A stretch of DNA of 64,000 nt from CAWJPY01 sp963844865. Lineage in GTDB: Bacteria; Acidobacteriota; Thermoanaerobaculia; Thermoanaerobaculales; Sulfomarinibacteraceae. Location of the stretch: NCBI GenBank assembly GCA_963844865.1, contig CAWJPY010000005.1, positions 186,001 through 250,000 of the forward strand, given 5' to 3'. A program made the translations under genes and the position numbers. The notes under the pieces were generated by a model. That model was not told the DNA's origin, ran no database searches, and saw nothing but the letters and a program-made list of their open reading frames with translations. This document shows positions 56,152-64,000 of the stretch, piece by piece. Positions within the stretch are counted from its first letter, which is position 1. Each line of letters begins with the position of its first letter.

Positions 56152-58368
56152 ATGGGTCCTGACAGCTCCGTCTCCCCCGCCGTGGAGGGCAGCTTCCACC
56201 GCCGGGACCTGGGCACCTTCCTCGGCGTCTTCACGCCCTCCATCCTCACCATTCTCGGCGTCATCCTCTTCCTGCGCCTGGGCTGGGTGGTGGGCAACGT
56301 AGGCCTGCTGCCCGCCCTCGCCATCGTGGTCGTCGCCAACCTCATCACCCTGGCCACCGCCCTCTCGGTGGCCGCGGTGGCCACCAACATGGAGGTCCGC
56401 GCCGGCGGTGCCTACTACATGATCTCCCGGTCCCTGGGGTTGGAGATCGGCGGCGCCATCGGGGTGCCGCTCTTCCTGTCCCAGGCCCTGTCGGTGACCT
56501 TGTACGCCTTCGGCCTCGCCGAGAGCCTCCAGCTCCTCTGGCCCGGCCTCCCCCTCCGCCCCGTGGCCGCAGCCACCGTGCTGGCGGCGGCCCTGGCGGC
56601 GAGCCGGGGCGCGGGCGTGGCCCTCAAGCTGCAGCTTCCCGTCATGGCCGCCATCGTCGTCGCCCTGGGATCCCTCGCGTTCGGCGTGCTCGACGCGCGC
56701 CCCGAGTCCGTCCCCCTCTGGCAGCCGGCACCGGGGGGGGCGCCGTTCTGGTTGGTGTTCGCCGTGTTCTTCCCGGCGGTGACCGGCATCCTCGCCGGCG
56801 TGTCACTTTCCGGCGACCTCAAGGATCCCAAGTCCGCCATCCCCCGTGGCACTCTCGCCGCCGTCCTGGTGGGCTTCGCGGTCTACGCGGGCGTGCCCTT
56901 CCTCCTCGCCGCCGCCGCCACGCCGGCCACCCTGGCCGGCGACTCCCTGATCTGGTTCAAGGTGGCCGCCGTCCCGGTGCTGATCTTCCCGGGCCTGTGG
57001 GGCGCCATCCTGTCCTCTGCCATCGGCAGCATCCTGGGCGCGCCGCGCACACTGGGCGCGCTCGCCCTCGACCGCATCATCCCCGCGGCGGTGGCGCGCC
57101 CCATCGGCCGCGGGGGAGGCATGACCGTCGCTCACCTGGTCAGCACCGCCATCGCCCTGGCCGCCGTCGGCCTCGGCGACCTCAACGCGGTGGCTCCGGT
57201 GCTGACCATGTTCTTTCTCACCACCTACGGCATGATCAACCTGGTGGCGGGTGTCGAGCAGTTGGGTCGCGCCCCGGCCTACCGACCCACCATCCACGTC
57301 CCCTGGCCGGTCTCCCTGGCCGGCGCTCTGGCCTGCTTCTGGGTCATGTCCCTGATCAGCTGGTGGGCGGCCCTGCTGGCGGTGGTGATCGAGGTGGCGC
57401 TCTATGCCGTGCTCAGGCGGCGCTCAGTGAGCGCCTCCTGGGGAGACATGCGCTACGGCACCATCATGTCCCTCATTCGGGGCTCGTTGCTCTCACTCCG
57501 CGATCTGCCCGTGGCGCCGCGCAACTGGCGGCCCCACATCCTGGTCTTCGCCGGCGACATCGACCGCCGCATCGACCTCGTCCGTTTCGCCGCGTGGCTG
57601 AATCAGGAGCGGGGGCTCCTCACGGTCTGCCACCTCGCCATCGGCGAGCTCGAGGAGCTGGTGGAGGAGAAGCAGGAGCGCGAGGAGGCGATGCAGCGCC
57701 GGCTCGAGGCGGAGGGCATCACCGCCTTCGCCGAGGCGCACGTCGTGCGCGCCTTCGAGACCGGGGCGCTGGCCGTGGCACAGGCCCACGGTATCGGCGG
57801 GGTCGTGTCCAACACGGTGATGTTCGGTTGGAGTGCCAAGCCTGCTCGGGTGGAGGCCATGCTGCGCATCATGCGCCGCACCTCGCTGCTGGGCAAGTCG
57901 ACGGTGATCTGCCGGACCGCCACCCGATCCTGGGCGCCGCAGCCGCGGCGGATCGACGTCTGGTGGGGCGGCCTGGAGCAGAACGGCGACATGCTCCTCC
58001 TCTTCGCGCACCTGCTGTCCCTGAATCGCGACTGGCGGCAGGCGAGGATCGCCGTGAAGTGCATCGCGTCGTCCAGGAATCCCTCCGCCTGGTCGGAGGC
58101 CCGACTCCGGGAGCTGCTCGAGCGCAGTCGCATCGACGCCGAGCCGGAGGTCATCGAGGTGGCTCCCTCGAGCTCGGTCCAGGACACCATCCATCAGCGC
58201 TCGAGCGACGCGGACATCGTCCTGCTCGGTTTGCGCGAACCACCCACGGGCCAGGAGGCGCACTATGCCGCCCGCCTGGCGGAGCTCGTGGGCAACCTGC
58301 CGACGGTCGTCCTGGTCCGCGCCGCCGGCGCATTCGCCGGTCAGCTCCTGCAGACGCCGGAGGAGTGA
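56152..58368 (+). CDS. SLC12-type (Na-K-Cl cotransporter family) permease
   Basis: 738 residues. An APC-fold membrane domain (12 helices, about 20-430) starts GTFLGVFTPSILTILGVILFLRLGWVVG, the hallmark of cation-chloride cotransporters, with AGGAYYMISRSLG later. A cytoplasmic C-terminal domain of about 300 residues follows (HILVFAGDIDRRIDLVRFA; ADIVLLGLREP). The ions moved are unknown for bacterial members. ATG 56152, with TATACT 13 bases before it and no clear ribosome binding site. Confidence 0.88.
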   Translation: MGPDSSVSPAVEGSFHRRDLGTFLGVFTPSILTILGVILFLRLGWVVGNVGLLPALAIVVVANLITLATALSVAAVATNMEVRAGGAYYMISRSLGLEIGGAIGVPLFLSQALSVTLYAFGLAESLQLLWPGLPLRPVAAATVLAAALAASRGAGVALKLQLPVMAAIVVALGSLAFGVLDARPESVPLWQPAPGGAPFWLVFAVFFPAVTGILAGVSLSGDLKDPKSAIPRGTLAAVLVGFAVYAGVPFLLAAAATPATLAGDSLIWFKVAAVPVLIFPGLWGAILSSAIGSILGAPRTLGALALDRIIPAAVARPIGRGGGMTVAHLVSTAIALAAVGLGDLNAVAPVLTMFFLTTYGMINLVAGVEQLGRAPAYRPTIHVPWPVSLAGALACFWVMSLISWWAALLAVVIEVALYAVLRRRSVSASWGDMRYGTIMSLIRGSLLSLRDLPVAPRNWRPHILVFAGDIDRRIDLVRFAAWLNQERGLLTVCHLAIGELEELVEEKQEREEAMQRRLEAEGITAFAEAHVVRAFETGALAVAQAHGIGGVVSNTVMFGWSAKPARVEAMLRIMRRTSLLGKSTVICRTATRSWAPQPRRIDVWWGGLEQNGDMLLLFAHLLSLNRDWRQARIAVKCIASSRNPSAWSEARLRELLERSRIDAEPEVIEVAPSSSVQDTIHQRSSDADIVLLGLREPPTGQEAHYAARLAELVGNLPTVVLVRAAGAFAGQLLQTPEE

Positions 58369-58505
58369 CGCCCCCGGTCGGGGTCCGGCCTCGGCGCCTG
58401 GGTGTAGTATCTCCAGGTCAGGTCCGCGGCGGCCGCGGCGGGCAGGCCCGCTGCGCCGGCGGTCACGAACCGTGCGTCGGCACGACCCAAAGAGGTTGAT
58501 TCAAC

Positions 58506-59447
58506 ATGGTGCAATCAGCGAGCAATCCAGACGAGGTGCCGTGGAAACGAACGTGGGAGCTCGAGAACTTCGCCCACATCTTCCGGCTCATCCGTCCACC
58601 GGACGCCGAGACCATCCTGGGTGACATCGAGATCTATGGCGACACGGTCTTCCTCAACCGCGTGGCGGGGGGCGACCACATCGTCTACGTCAACTTCGCC
58701 GAGCGCTACGACCTGGACCGCCGCATCCAGGTGGCCGAGGCCCAGGGGGACCTCGCGGTCGCCAGGGAGCTGGCCGAGAACCGTCGCCGGATCGGCATCC
58801 TGGTGGCTGACGTCTCGGGCCACAGCATCACGGACGCCATGGTGGCGGCCATGCTCCATCAGGCTTTCTTGACCGGCGTCCTGTATGAGCTGGATCGCTT
58901 CGGCGAGGTGACGACGCGCCTCTTCGAGAACCTCAACAGCCGCTTCTACAAGTCCTTGAGCATCGAGAAGTTCATCACCCTCGTGTACGGAGAGATCTCG
59001 GCGGAGGGCACGTTTCGGTTCCTGTCCGCGGGCAGCCCGCCGCCACTCATCTTCTCCGCGGACTACGACCGCTTCGTGACCATCTCCCGGGAGCGGCTGG
59101 TGGGGATGTACCCCCTGGGCATGTTCCCGTCCCGGGACGACGTGGACGCGACCCGCAACCTGGGCGCCCTCTCCTACCGGGCGTCGTACACCGTCAACGA
59201 GGTCAACCTGCTCGGCCAGGGTGACATCCTGCTGCTGCTCACGGATGGCCTGGACGATCACCTCGTCAGAGACACCGACCCCTTTGTCCCGGATCGACTC
59301 GAGGACGTCCTGCGGGCCACCAAGGAGCGGCCGGCCCGCGAGATCTTCGCCGCGATCCGCGATGACGCCCTGGCGGCCGGCCCCCTTCAGGACGACATGA
59401 GCCTGGTCGTGATCAAGCGTCGCCCACACCAGGAGGGGAGCTCGTGA
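58506..59447 (+). CDS. SpoIIE/PP2C-family serine phosphatase
   Basis: 313 residues. The PP2C-like SpoIIE domain fills most of the protein: IEIYGDTVFLNRVAGGDHIVYV, then the metal-binding IGILVADVSGHSITDA, ITLVYGEI, LSAGSPPPLIF, LLLLTDGLDD and LQDDMSLVVI. No sensor domain is attached beyond a short N-terminus. Such phosphatases act on anti-anti-sigma factors; none is visible nearby. ATG 58506. It is coupled to the next gene (TGATG). Confidence 0.9.
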   Translation: MVQSASNPDEVPWKRTWELENFAHIFRLIRPPDAETILGDIEIYGDTVFLNRVAGGDHIVYVNFAERYDLDRRIQVAEAQGDLAVARELAENRRRIGILVADVSGHSITDAMVAAMLHQAFLTGVLYELDRFGEVTTRLFENLNSRFYKSLSIEKFITLVYGEISAEGTFRFLSAGSPPPLIFSADYDRFVTISRERLVGMYPLGMFPSRDDVDATRNLGALSYRASYTVNEVNLLGQGDILLLLTDGLDDHLVRDTDPFVPDRLEDVLRATKERPAREIFAAIRDDALAAGPLQDDMSLVVIKRRPHQEGSS

Positions 59448-60028
59448 TGGAGGCTCTGGCGACCATCCCCGTGTGGCTCCTGGCCCCTCTGGTGTTCGTC
59501 TTCCGGGTCATGGACGTCACCCTGGGCACGGTGCGCACGGTCTCCATCGTCAAGGGCCGGCTGAAGCTGTCCATGGTCCTGGGTTTCTTCGAGGTCATGA
59601 TCTGGATCACGGCGGTCGCCCAGGTCATCCAGCGCCTCGACGAGGCATGGTATCTGAGCATCGCCTACGCGGCCGGATTCGCCGCTGGGAACGGCGTCGG
59701 CATCCTGGTGGAACGACGTCTCGCCCTCGGCACGTCGGTGGTGCGGATCCTGTCGAACCGTCATGGCGCGGCCATCGCCGACGCCCTGCGCACCCAGGGC
59801 CACGCGGCCACCACGTTCAGCGGCCACGGGCCCGGGGGCCGCGTCACCCTGGTGTACGCCGTGGGTCCCCGCCGGTGTTGCCGCGAGATGATCGAGACCG
59901 CACGCCGCATCGACCCCGATGCGCCGTACATCGCTGAGCCGGCCCACGAGAGCAGCTTCGTCTCCGCCCTCCCGATCCGCCGGGTGACCAACCCCACCGG
60001 TTGGCGGGCGGTGTTCAAGAAGAAGTAG
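59447..60028 (+). CDS. DUF2179/UPF0316 family membrane protein
   Basis: 193 residues. FVFRVMDVTLGTVRTVSIVKGR and MVLGFFEVMIWITAV are the signature of the UPF0316 (DUF5698/DUF2179) proteins: three N-terminal membrane helices and a soluble C-terminal domain (ALRTQGHAATTFSGHGPGG). Function unknown. ATG 59447 overlaps the phosphatase stop; GTG 59444 is an alternative start with AGGAGG upstream. Confidence 0.88.
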   Translation: MEALATIPVWLLAPLVFVFRVMDVTLGTVRTVSIVKGRLKLSMVLGFFEVMIWITAVAQVIQRLDEAWYLSIAYAAGFAAGNGVGILVERRLALGTSVVRILSNRHGAAIADALRTQGHAATTFSGHGPGGRVTLVYAVGPRRCCREMIETARRIDPDAPYIAEPAHESSFVSALPIRRVTNPTGWRAVFKKK

Positions 60029-60081
60029 ACGCCCCCTCCACAGCTCGGTCCTACTCTGGTGCTAAGGTGTGCACGACGGCG

Positions 60082-60747
60082 ATGTACACGTTCGACAGCA
60101 GCTACCGCGAGGAGGTGGTGCTCGCCGACGGCACGGTGGTGGTTCTGCGCACCGTCCGCCCCCAGGACAAGGAGTTCTTCCGGGCCGGGCTCGAGCGCCT
60201 GTCCAGCGCCTCCCGGCAGTCCCGCTTCCTCGCCCCGCGCGCCGGCTTCTCCGAGGCGGAGCTGCGGTACCTCACCGAGGTGGACGGCATCGAGCACTTC
60301 GCCATCGGCGCCATCCATCCCCTCGCCGGAGGGCTGGTGGAGGGCATCGGCGTCGGGCGCTTCGTGCGCTCCGGTCGCGACCCGACGGTGGCGGAGCCAG
60401 CGGTCACCGTCATCGACGAGCACCAGGGGAAGGGCCTCGGCACGGTGCTCCTCCACCGCCTCGTGGCCGCGGCCCGGGAACGGGGCGTGCACAGCTTCCA
60501 CTGCGAGTTCTTCACCCACAACCGGCGGGTGCGTGCCCTCCTCGATGGCTACGCCGACCGTGCCCTCATCGCCCACGACCGCGACCTGGTGACCATGGAC
60601 TTCCCCCTCCCCGAGCCCCGCCCCGAAGAGCGGCTGCGCGACCTGGTCCACGCCGGCCCGTTGCACGGGGTCCTCCGCCACGCCGCCCGTGGTGGCCTCT
60701 CCCTCCGCCCGCCCGATGACGATCCCCCCTCCGGTCGCGGGCGGTGA
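60082..60747 (+). CDS. GNAT family acetyltransferase
   Basis: 221 residues. VVLRTVRPQDKEFFRAGLERLSS at the start and PAVTVIDEHQGKGLGTVLLHRL (acetyl-CoA loop) fit GNAT domains of the kind also fused to acyl-CoA synthetases as protein acetyltransferases. Substrate unknown. ATG 60082 was chosen; GTG 60067 is possible. Confidence 0.82.
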   Translation: MYTFDSSYREEVVLADGTVVVLRTVRPQDKEFFRAGLERLSSASRQSRFLAPRAGFSEAELRYLTEVDGIEHFAIGAIHPLAGGLVEGIGVGRFVRSGRDPTVAEPAVTVIDEHQGKGLGTVLLHRLVAAARERGVHSFHCEFFTHNRRVRALLDGYADRALIAHDRDLVTMDFPLPEPRPEERLRDLVHAGPLHGVLRHAARGGLSLRPPDDDPPSGRGR

Positions 60748-60844
60748 TCAGCCGCGCCTCAGCCCTCTCCTGTGCCCGGCGCTGGCGCCATGGGCGTTCC
60801 CGCTTCCGGTGGGTCAGCGACGGCGCCACGCATCTCTGACGCTG

Positions 60845-60936
60845 GGTAGGTCAGAGACGGTGCCAGACACCCTTTCGAATGAAGCGATATGCGTGCTGTG
60901 GAATCACGACGGCGTGCCTGGCACCGGCTTCGGCAT
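60845..60936. repeat. Double-palindrome dispersed repeat, copy E
   Basis: GGTGCCAGACACC is at 60859-60871 and GTGCCTGGCAC within 60911-60926. The interior CCCTTTCGAATGAAGCGATA matches copies A and B closely. It lies in the 342-base gap after the GNAT gene, which holds only this and the hsp20 terminator. Confidence 0.85.
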
Positions 60937-61026
60937 CGCAACGTGAATTGACGGGGTGCGTGGTCCCACTCGGTGTGTGCCCGCTAGGCCGCGACACCCA
61001 TCCCATGTCTGGGGATCGTCCAACGA

Positions 61027-61055
61027 GAAAAGCCCCGGGACGCCGTCCCGGGGCT
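61027..61055 (-). terminator. Intrinsic terminator of hsp20
   Basis: AGCCCCGGGAC (61031-61041) and GTCCCGGGGCT (61045-61055) form a perfect 11-bp stem. On the minus strand it is followed by TTTT. It lies 35 bases past the hsp20 stop. Confidence 0.88.
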
Positions 61056-61089
61056 CGTCTCCGTCGCCGCTCGCGATCGCGGACGTCGC

Positions 61090-61554
61090 CTAGGCCTTCT
61101 CCACCTTGACCTTGATGGAGCGCGGCTTCAGCTCCTCCCGCTTGGGCAGCCGGACGTGCATCACGCCGTCCTTGAACCGCGCCTCGACCTTCGAGGGATC
61201 CACGGTGTTGGGCAGTGTGAACGTCCGCTCGAAGAGCCCGTACGTCCGCTCGACCCGATGGTAGGTCTCACCCTCGGAGGCATCCTCGAACTTCCGCTCC
61301 CCACGGATCGTCAGCACGCCCCCTTCCACGCTCACGTCGACGTCGTCGCCCTGGAACCCGGGCAGGTCCGCCGTGATCTCGATGGCATCGTTCTTCTCCA
61401 GGATGTCCACTGCGGGCATCCACGCGCCTCGAACGCTTCCTTCACTCACGCCCCTCCGAACCTGCCGGCCCATGAGCTGATCGAACAGACGGTCCATGCG
61501 CTGGCTGAGGTTGGCGATGTCCGACACCGGCTCCCAGACAGTCATTCCGTTCAT
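61090..61554 (-). CDS. Small heat shock protein, Hsp20/alpha-crystallin family
   Basis: 154 residues. The alpha-crystallin domain runs from AVDILEKNDAIEITADLPG through GVLTIRGERKFE and ERTFTLPNTVDPSKVEARFKDGV to the conserved GVMHVRLPK. It is an ATP-independent holdase chaperone. ATG 61554 follows AAAGGAGG. It is monocistronic with its own promoter and terminator. Confidence 0.95.
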   Translation of the reverse strand: MNGMTVWEPVSDIANLSQRMDRLFDQLMGRQVRRGVSEGSVRGAWMPAVDILEKNDAIEITADLPGFQGDDVDVSVEGGVLTIRGERKFEDASEGETYHRVERTYGLFERTFTLPNTVDPSKVEARFKDGVMHVRLPKREELKPRSIKVKVEKA

Positions 61555-61586
61555 GGTCTACGCCTCCTTTCTTCATTCCCAGACAC

Positions 61587-61615
61587 AATATACGATATGA
61601 GTGTTGGTTTGTCAA
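61587..61615 (-). promoter_or_regulatory. Near-consensus sigma70 promoter of hsp20
   Basis: On the minus strand TTGACA (61610-61615) and TATATT (61587-61592) are separated by 17 bp, the strongest promoter in the window. TTGGT and ACCAA (61604-61622) form an inverted repeat over the -35, a possible repressor site. The patch is AT-rich. The remaining 61623-61905 shows no gene. Confidence 0.85.
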
Positions 61616-61905
61616 GTACCAATGAACAAAGAATCTGCTTCATGATGGGCCAGAACTCAGATCATTCGTTAAGTCGTTTTCTTACCTATTGTTCCAGAGT
61701 GACCAGTTCTTCGCGAAAGACCCGAGCGTCCGTCGCCGCTCATCCACGTGCGCCGCCGAGGCTGCAGCAGTTCGAGATCATCGGGGGGGAGACAGAGGGT
61801 GCCCGACGGGAGCGCTCTCCTCCGCCGCCGGCCCGTTCCTCGGAGCGTGATTTTCACAGCGGGGCGCTCGTCCTCTCGGGCCCTTCCCTGCTAAGATGAA
61901 GGGCT

Positions 61906-64000
61906 ATGGCCAGCCGCCAAGGAGCACCACAGGACGGTGCCAACCCGGGCTCGCTGTTCCGCCTCAACCGCGGACAGCTCTTCGGGCTCCTCGGGCGCGA
62001 GACCGCCGAGAGGGGCTACCGCCTGTACCAGGAGCACCAGGTGGTGAAGATTCTGTGGACCGGTGGGCTCATCGAGGCGACCCTGGCCCAACCGCAGTGC
62101 ACCGTCGCGGTCGCAGCTCCGGCCGAAGCGCACGCCATCACCGCCGACTGCACCCACTGCGGCCATGACGGCCCCTGCCTGCACGCCGCCGCGGCACTGC
62201 TGCAGTGGTTCGACATCCGCCCCACCATGCAGCGTCTTGGGCCCGGTGCAGCCTGGCGCGCCAAGTCACGCCACCCCTTCATCGCCCCGAGCCGGACGGC
62301 CGCCGAGCGGGTGGACCTGGGCCACCTCACCGGTTCGGATCTGCGCTCGGCCCTGGAGCTGCAGCTCTCGCTGCAAAGCTCGGGCGCGGCCGTCGCGCGC
62401 CTGCTGGGCAACACGGTGGAGATCCACATCACCCTTCCGTCGGGCGATCGCAGGGTCGTGTTCTTCTCCGCCCCCGTCCTGCCCGTGGCCCTGCCCCTGC
62501 TGCGCAGCCTCCCGAGGATCCGCCTCGAGGGCGAGCTGCAGGCGCTCGAGCTCTCCGAGGCGCGGCTGCAACCGGTGCTCACCGCCGCATGGCGCGGCGA
62601 CGGCATCGCCCTGGAGCCGGCCTACCGGCTCGGCAACGGCACACTGCTCTCGGTCTCCAGCCTCAACGGCCGGATCCACGGCCGCTGGGCACGGATCGGC
62701 AATCTCCTGTGCCGGGTGCTGGACCCGGCCACCCCACTGGTCCCCTTCCACCGCCAGGGGCCTCAGCACCTCACCGGCGGCGAGGCCCTGCGCTTCCTCA
62801 GCCTCGACCACCCACAGCTCTCCCAACACCCCTGGTACGTCCCCCAGGGTCACCTCGCCTCGTTCCGCCAGCCTGTGCAGCCGAAGGCCGTCGCCCTCGA
62901 GGCCCAGACCACGCCCAACGGTCGCATCCTCGTCCGCCCCAGCTTCCGCGCCGGCGACCGCGAGCTGACGTGGCCGGAGGTGCTGCCTCTCCTCGACGAG
63001 GGCTTCAGTCGCATCGGCGGCGCGATCTTCCGTGCCCCGGATCTGCGGCCCTTCGAGCGCGTCGGCTTCACGTTCCCCAGCCGCCGCATCGAGCGCGGCC
63101 TCCTGGGCAACCGGCTCGCCTTCCTGCGCCTGGTCGCTGAGACCGGGCTGCCGGTGACCGGCGGAGACGAGGATCTCGCCCTCCTCTCCCGCACGCTCCT
63201 CGGCACCGACCCGCCGGACATCCCGCCGCCGGCCGGCCTGCGCTCGCGCCTGCGCCCCTACCAGCATCAGGGCGTGGCGTGGCTGTGGAGCCGTTATCTG
63301 GTGGGGATTGGGGCCCTCCTGGCCGACGACATGGGCCTGGGCAAGACCCACGAGGTCATGGGCCTGCTGTGCATGGTCCGGCAACGTCCGCGGATCGGGA
63401 ACTTCCTGGTGGTCTGCCCCCGCGGCGTCCTCGAGCACTGGCACACCCTGCTCGAGACATACGCCCCGGACATCCCGGTCGTGCTCTTCCACGGGCCTTC
63501 TCGCTCCTTGGACGGGTTGCCCAAGCAGGGCGGCCTGGTGCTGACCACCTACGACCTGCTCCTGCGCTCCACGGAGGAGCTGTGCAGCCCCCTCTGGGAG
63601 GTCGCGGTCTTCGACGAGGCGCAGCGCATCAAGAACCCGCGGACCAAGGCCGCCCGGGCCGCCCGCAAGGTCGAGGCCAACCACCGCGTGGCGCTCACGG
63701 GCACCCCACTGGAGAACCGCCTCCTGGAGCTGTGGTCGGTGGTGGACCTGATCCTGCCAGGCTTTCTCGGTTCCGAGCGGGAGTTCCGGACCAACTACCG
63801 CAACCCCACCCAGCACCGCCTGCACCGCCTGCGGCGCCGGCTGTCGGTGCTCACGCTGCGCCGGGTCAAGGAGCAGGTTCTCCACGACCTCCCCGACAAG
63901 GTGGAGGACGTCCGCTTCTGCCACCTGCTCCCGGCTCAGCAGGAGCTGTACCGGGACATCCACCAGCAGCGGGTCACCCAGATTGCTGCGGCCCTCCGCG
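61906..64000 (+). CDS. SNF2-family DEAD/DEAH helicase with SWIM-like zinc finger (3' end cut by window)
   Basis: 698 residues are visible, open to the window end. A SWIM-like zinc finger (DCTHCGHDGPCLHAAA) lies near residue 85. A long middle region follows. The SNF2 ATPase begins SRLRPYQHQGVAWLW, then Walker A ADDMGLGKTHE, TTYDLLLR, Walker B VFDEAQRIKN and LTGTPLENRLLELW. Bacterial relatives (RapA/HepA-like) remodel protein-nucleic acid complexes. The second RecA domain is mostly missing. ATG 61906 has AAGGG just upstream. Confidence 0.92.
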   Translation, partial: MASRQGAPQDGANPGSLFRLNRGQLFGLLGRETAERGYRLYQEHQVVKILWTGGLIEATLAQPQCTVAVAAPAEAHAITADCTHCGHDGPCLHAAAALLQWFDIRPTMQRLGPGAAWRAKSRHPFIAPSRTAAERVDLGHLTGSDLRSALELQLSLQSSGAAVARLLGNTVEIHITLPSGDRRVVFFSAPVLPVALPLLRSLPRIRLEGELQALELSEARLQPVLTAAWRGDGIALEPAYRLGNGTLLSVSSLNGRIHGRWARIGNLLCRVLDPATPLVPFHRQGPQHLTGGEALRFLSLDHPQLSQHPWYVPQGHLASFRQPVQPKAVALEAQTTPNGRILVRPSFRAGDRELTWPEVLPLLDEGFSRIGGAIFRAPDLRPFERVGFTFPSRRIERGLLGNRLAFLRLVAETGLPVTGGDEDLALLSRTLLGTDPPDIPPPAGLRSRLRPYQHQGVAWLWSRYLVGIGALLADDMGLGKTHEVMGLLCMVRQRPRIGNFLVVCPRGVLEHWHTLLETYAPDIPVVLFHGPSRSLDGLPKQGGLVLTTYDLLLRSTEELCSPLWEVAVFDEAQRIKNPRTKAARAARKVEANHRVALTGTPLENRLLELWSVVDLILPGFLGSEREFRTNYRNPTQHRLHRLRRRLSVLTLRRVKEQVLHDLPDKVEDVRFCHLLPAQQELYRDIHQQRVTQIAAALR

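Overview
The window is very GC-rich, densely coded bacterial chromosome. It has Gram-negative features: an outer-membrane barrel protein, several lipoproteins, L,D-transpeptidases and MscS. Lineage cannot be fixed from sequence alone. A VWFA-related protein of the type abundant in Acidobacteriota, an archaeal/FbaB-type class I aldolase and the rimP-nusA-infB-ylxP-rbfA-nrnA-truB-rpsO-pnp order fit Acidobacteriota or a nearby high-GC phylum; this is inference. I found no rRNA, tRNA, prophage, insertion sequence or CRISPR array.

Layout. 1-0.9 kb: truncated MidA-type methyltransferase (minus strand). 1.0-11.3 kb: a translation/RNA-metabolism operon with overlapping starts and stops, behind a promoter and a nested leader hairpin. 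11.3-18.5 kb: 600-residue acyl-CoA dehydrogenase, class I aldolase with a MATE exporter, and a polytopic membrane protein, all interspersed with palindromic repeats. 18.4-23.9 kb: ornithine carbamoyltransferase, GT4 glycosyltransferase, frame-disrupted argS, free-methionine-sulfoxide reductase, barrel protein. 24-31.5 kb: minus-strand genes for a ferritin-like protein, a VWA protein, methylmalonyl-CoA epimerase with acyl-CoA dehydrogenase, a SpoIID-like lipoprotein with a DnaC-like ATPase, and a BMP-type lipoprotein. 31.7-37.3 kb: Nif3, CorA, then a GNAT-C39 peptidase fusion facing a RimK-like ATP-grasp ligase that is translationally coupled to a tiny charged protein. 37.6-43.2 kb: an NtrC-like regulator with a degenerate receiver, truA, and an envelope operon with two L,D-transpeptidases. 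43.6-60.7 kb: mainly ion and stress physiology (CPA antiporter, OsmC, disrupted superoxide dismutase, patatin, Nramp-Usp fusion, TrkA/TrkH with an orphan HAMP sensor, MscS, SLC12-type cotransporter, SpoIIE phosphatase, DUF2179, GNAT). 61-64 kb: Hsp20 with a near-consensus promoter, then a truncated SNF2 helicase.

The main leads are: (1) the peptide-modification module at 33.7-36.8 kb, where the 71-residue charged protein is a candidate substrate of the ATP-grasp ligase; (2) a family of about 90-bp double-palindrome repeats with five clear copies and one degenerate copy, one of which has become coding sequence; (3) a promoter followed almost at once by a terminator-like hairpin nested in an outer stem that ends at the rimP ribosome binding site. 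Three genes (argS, sodB, spoIID-like) have apparent frameshifts. Because argS is essential and one break lies in a C run, these look like sequence errors and should be resolved before being read as biology.
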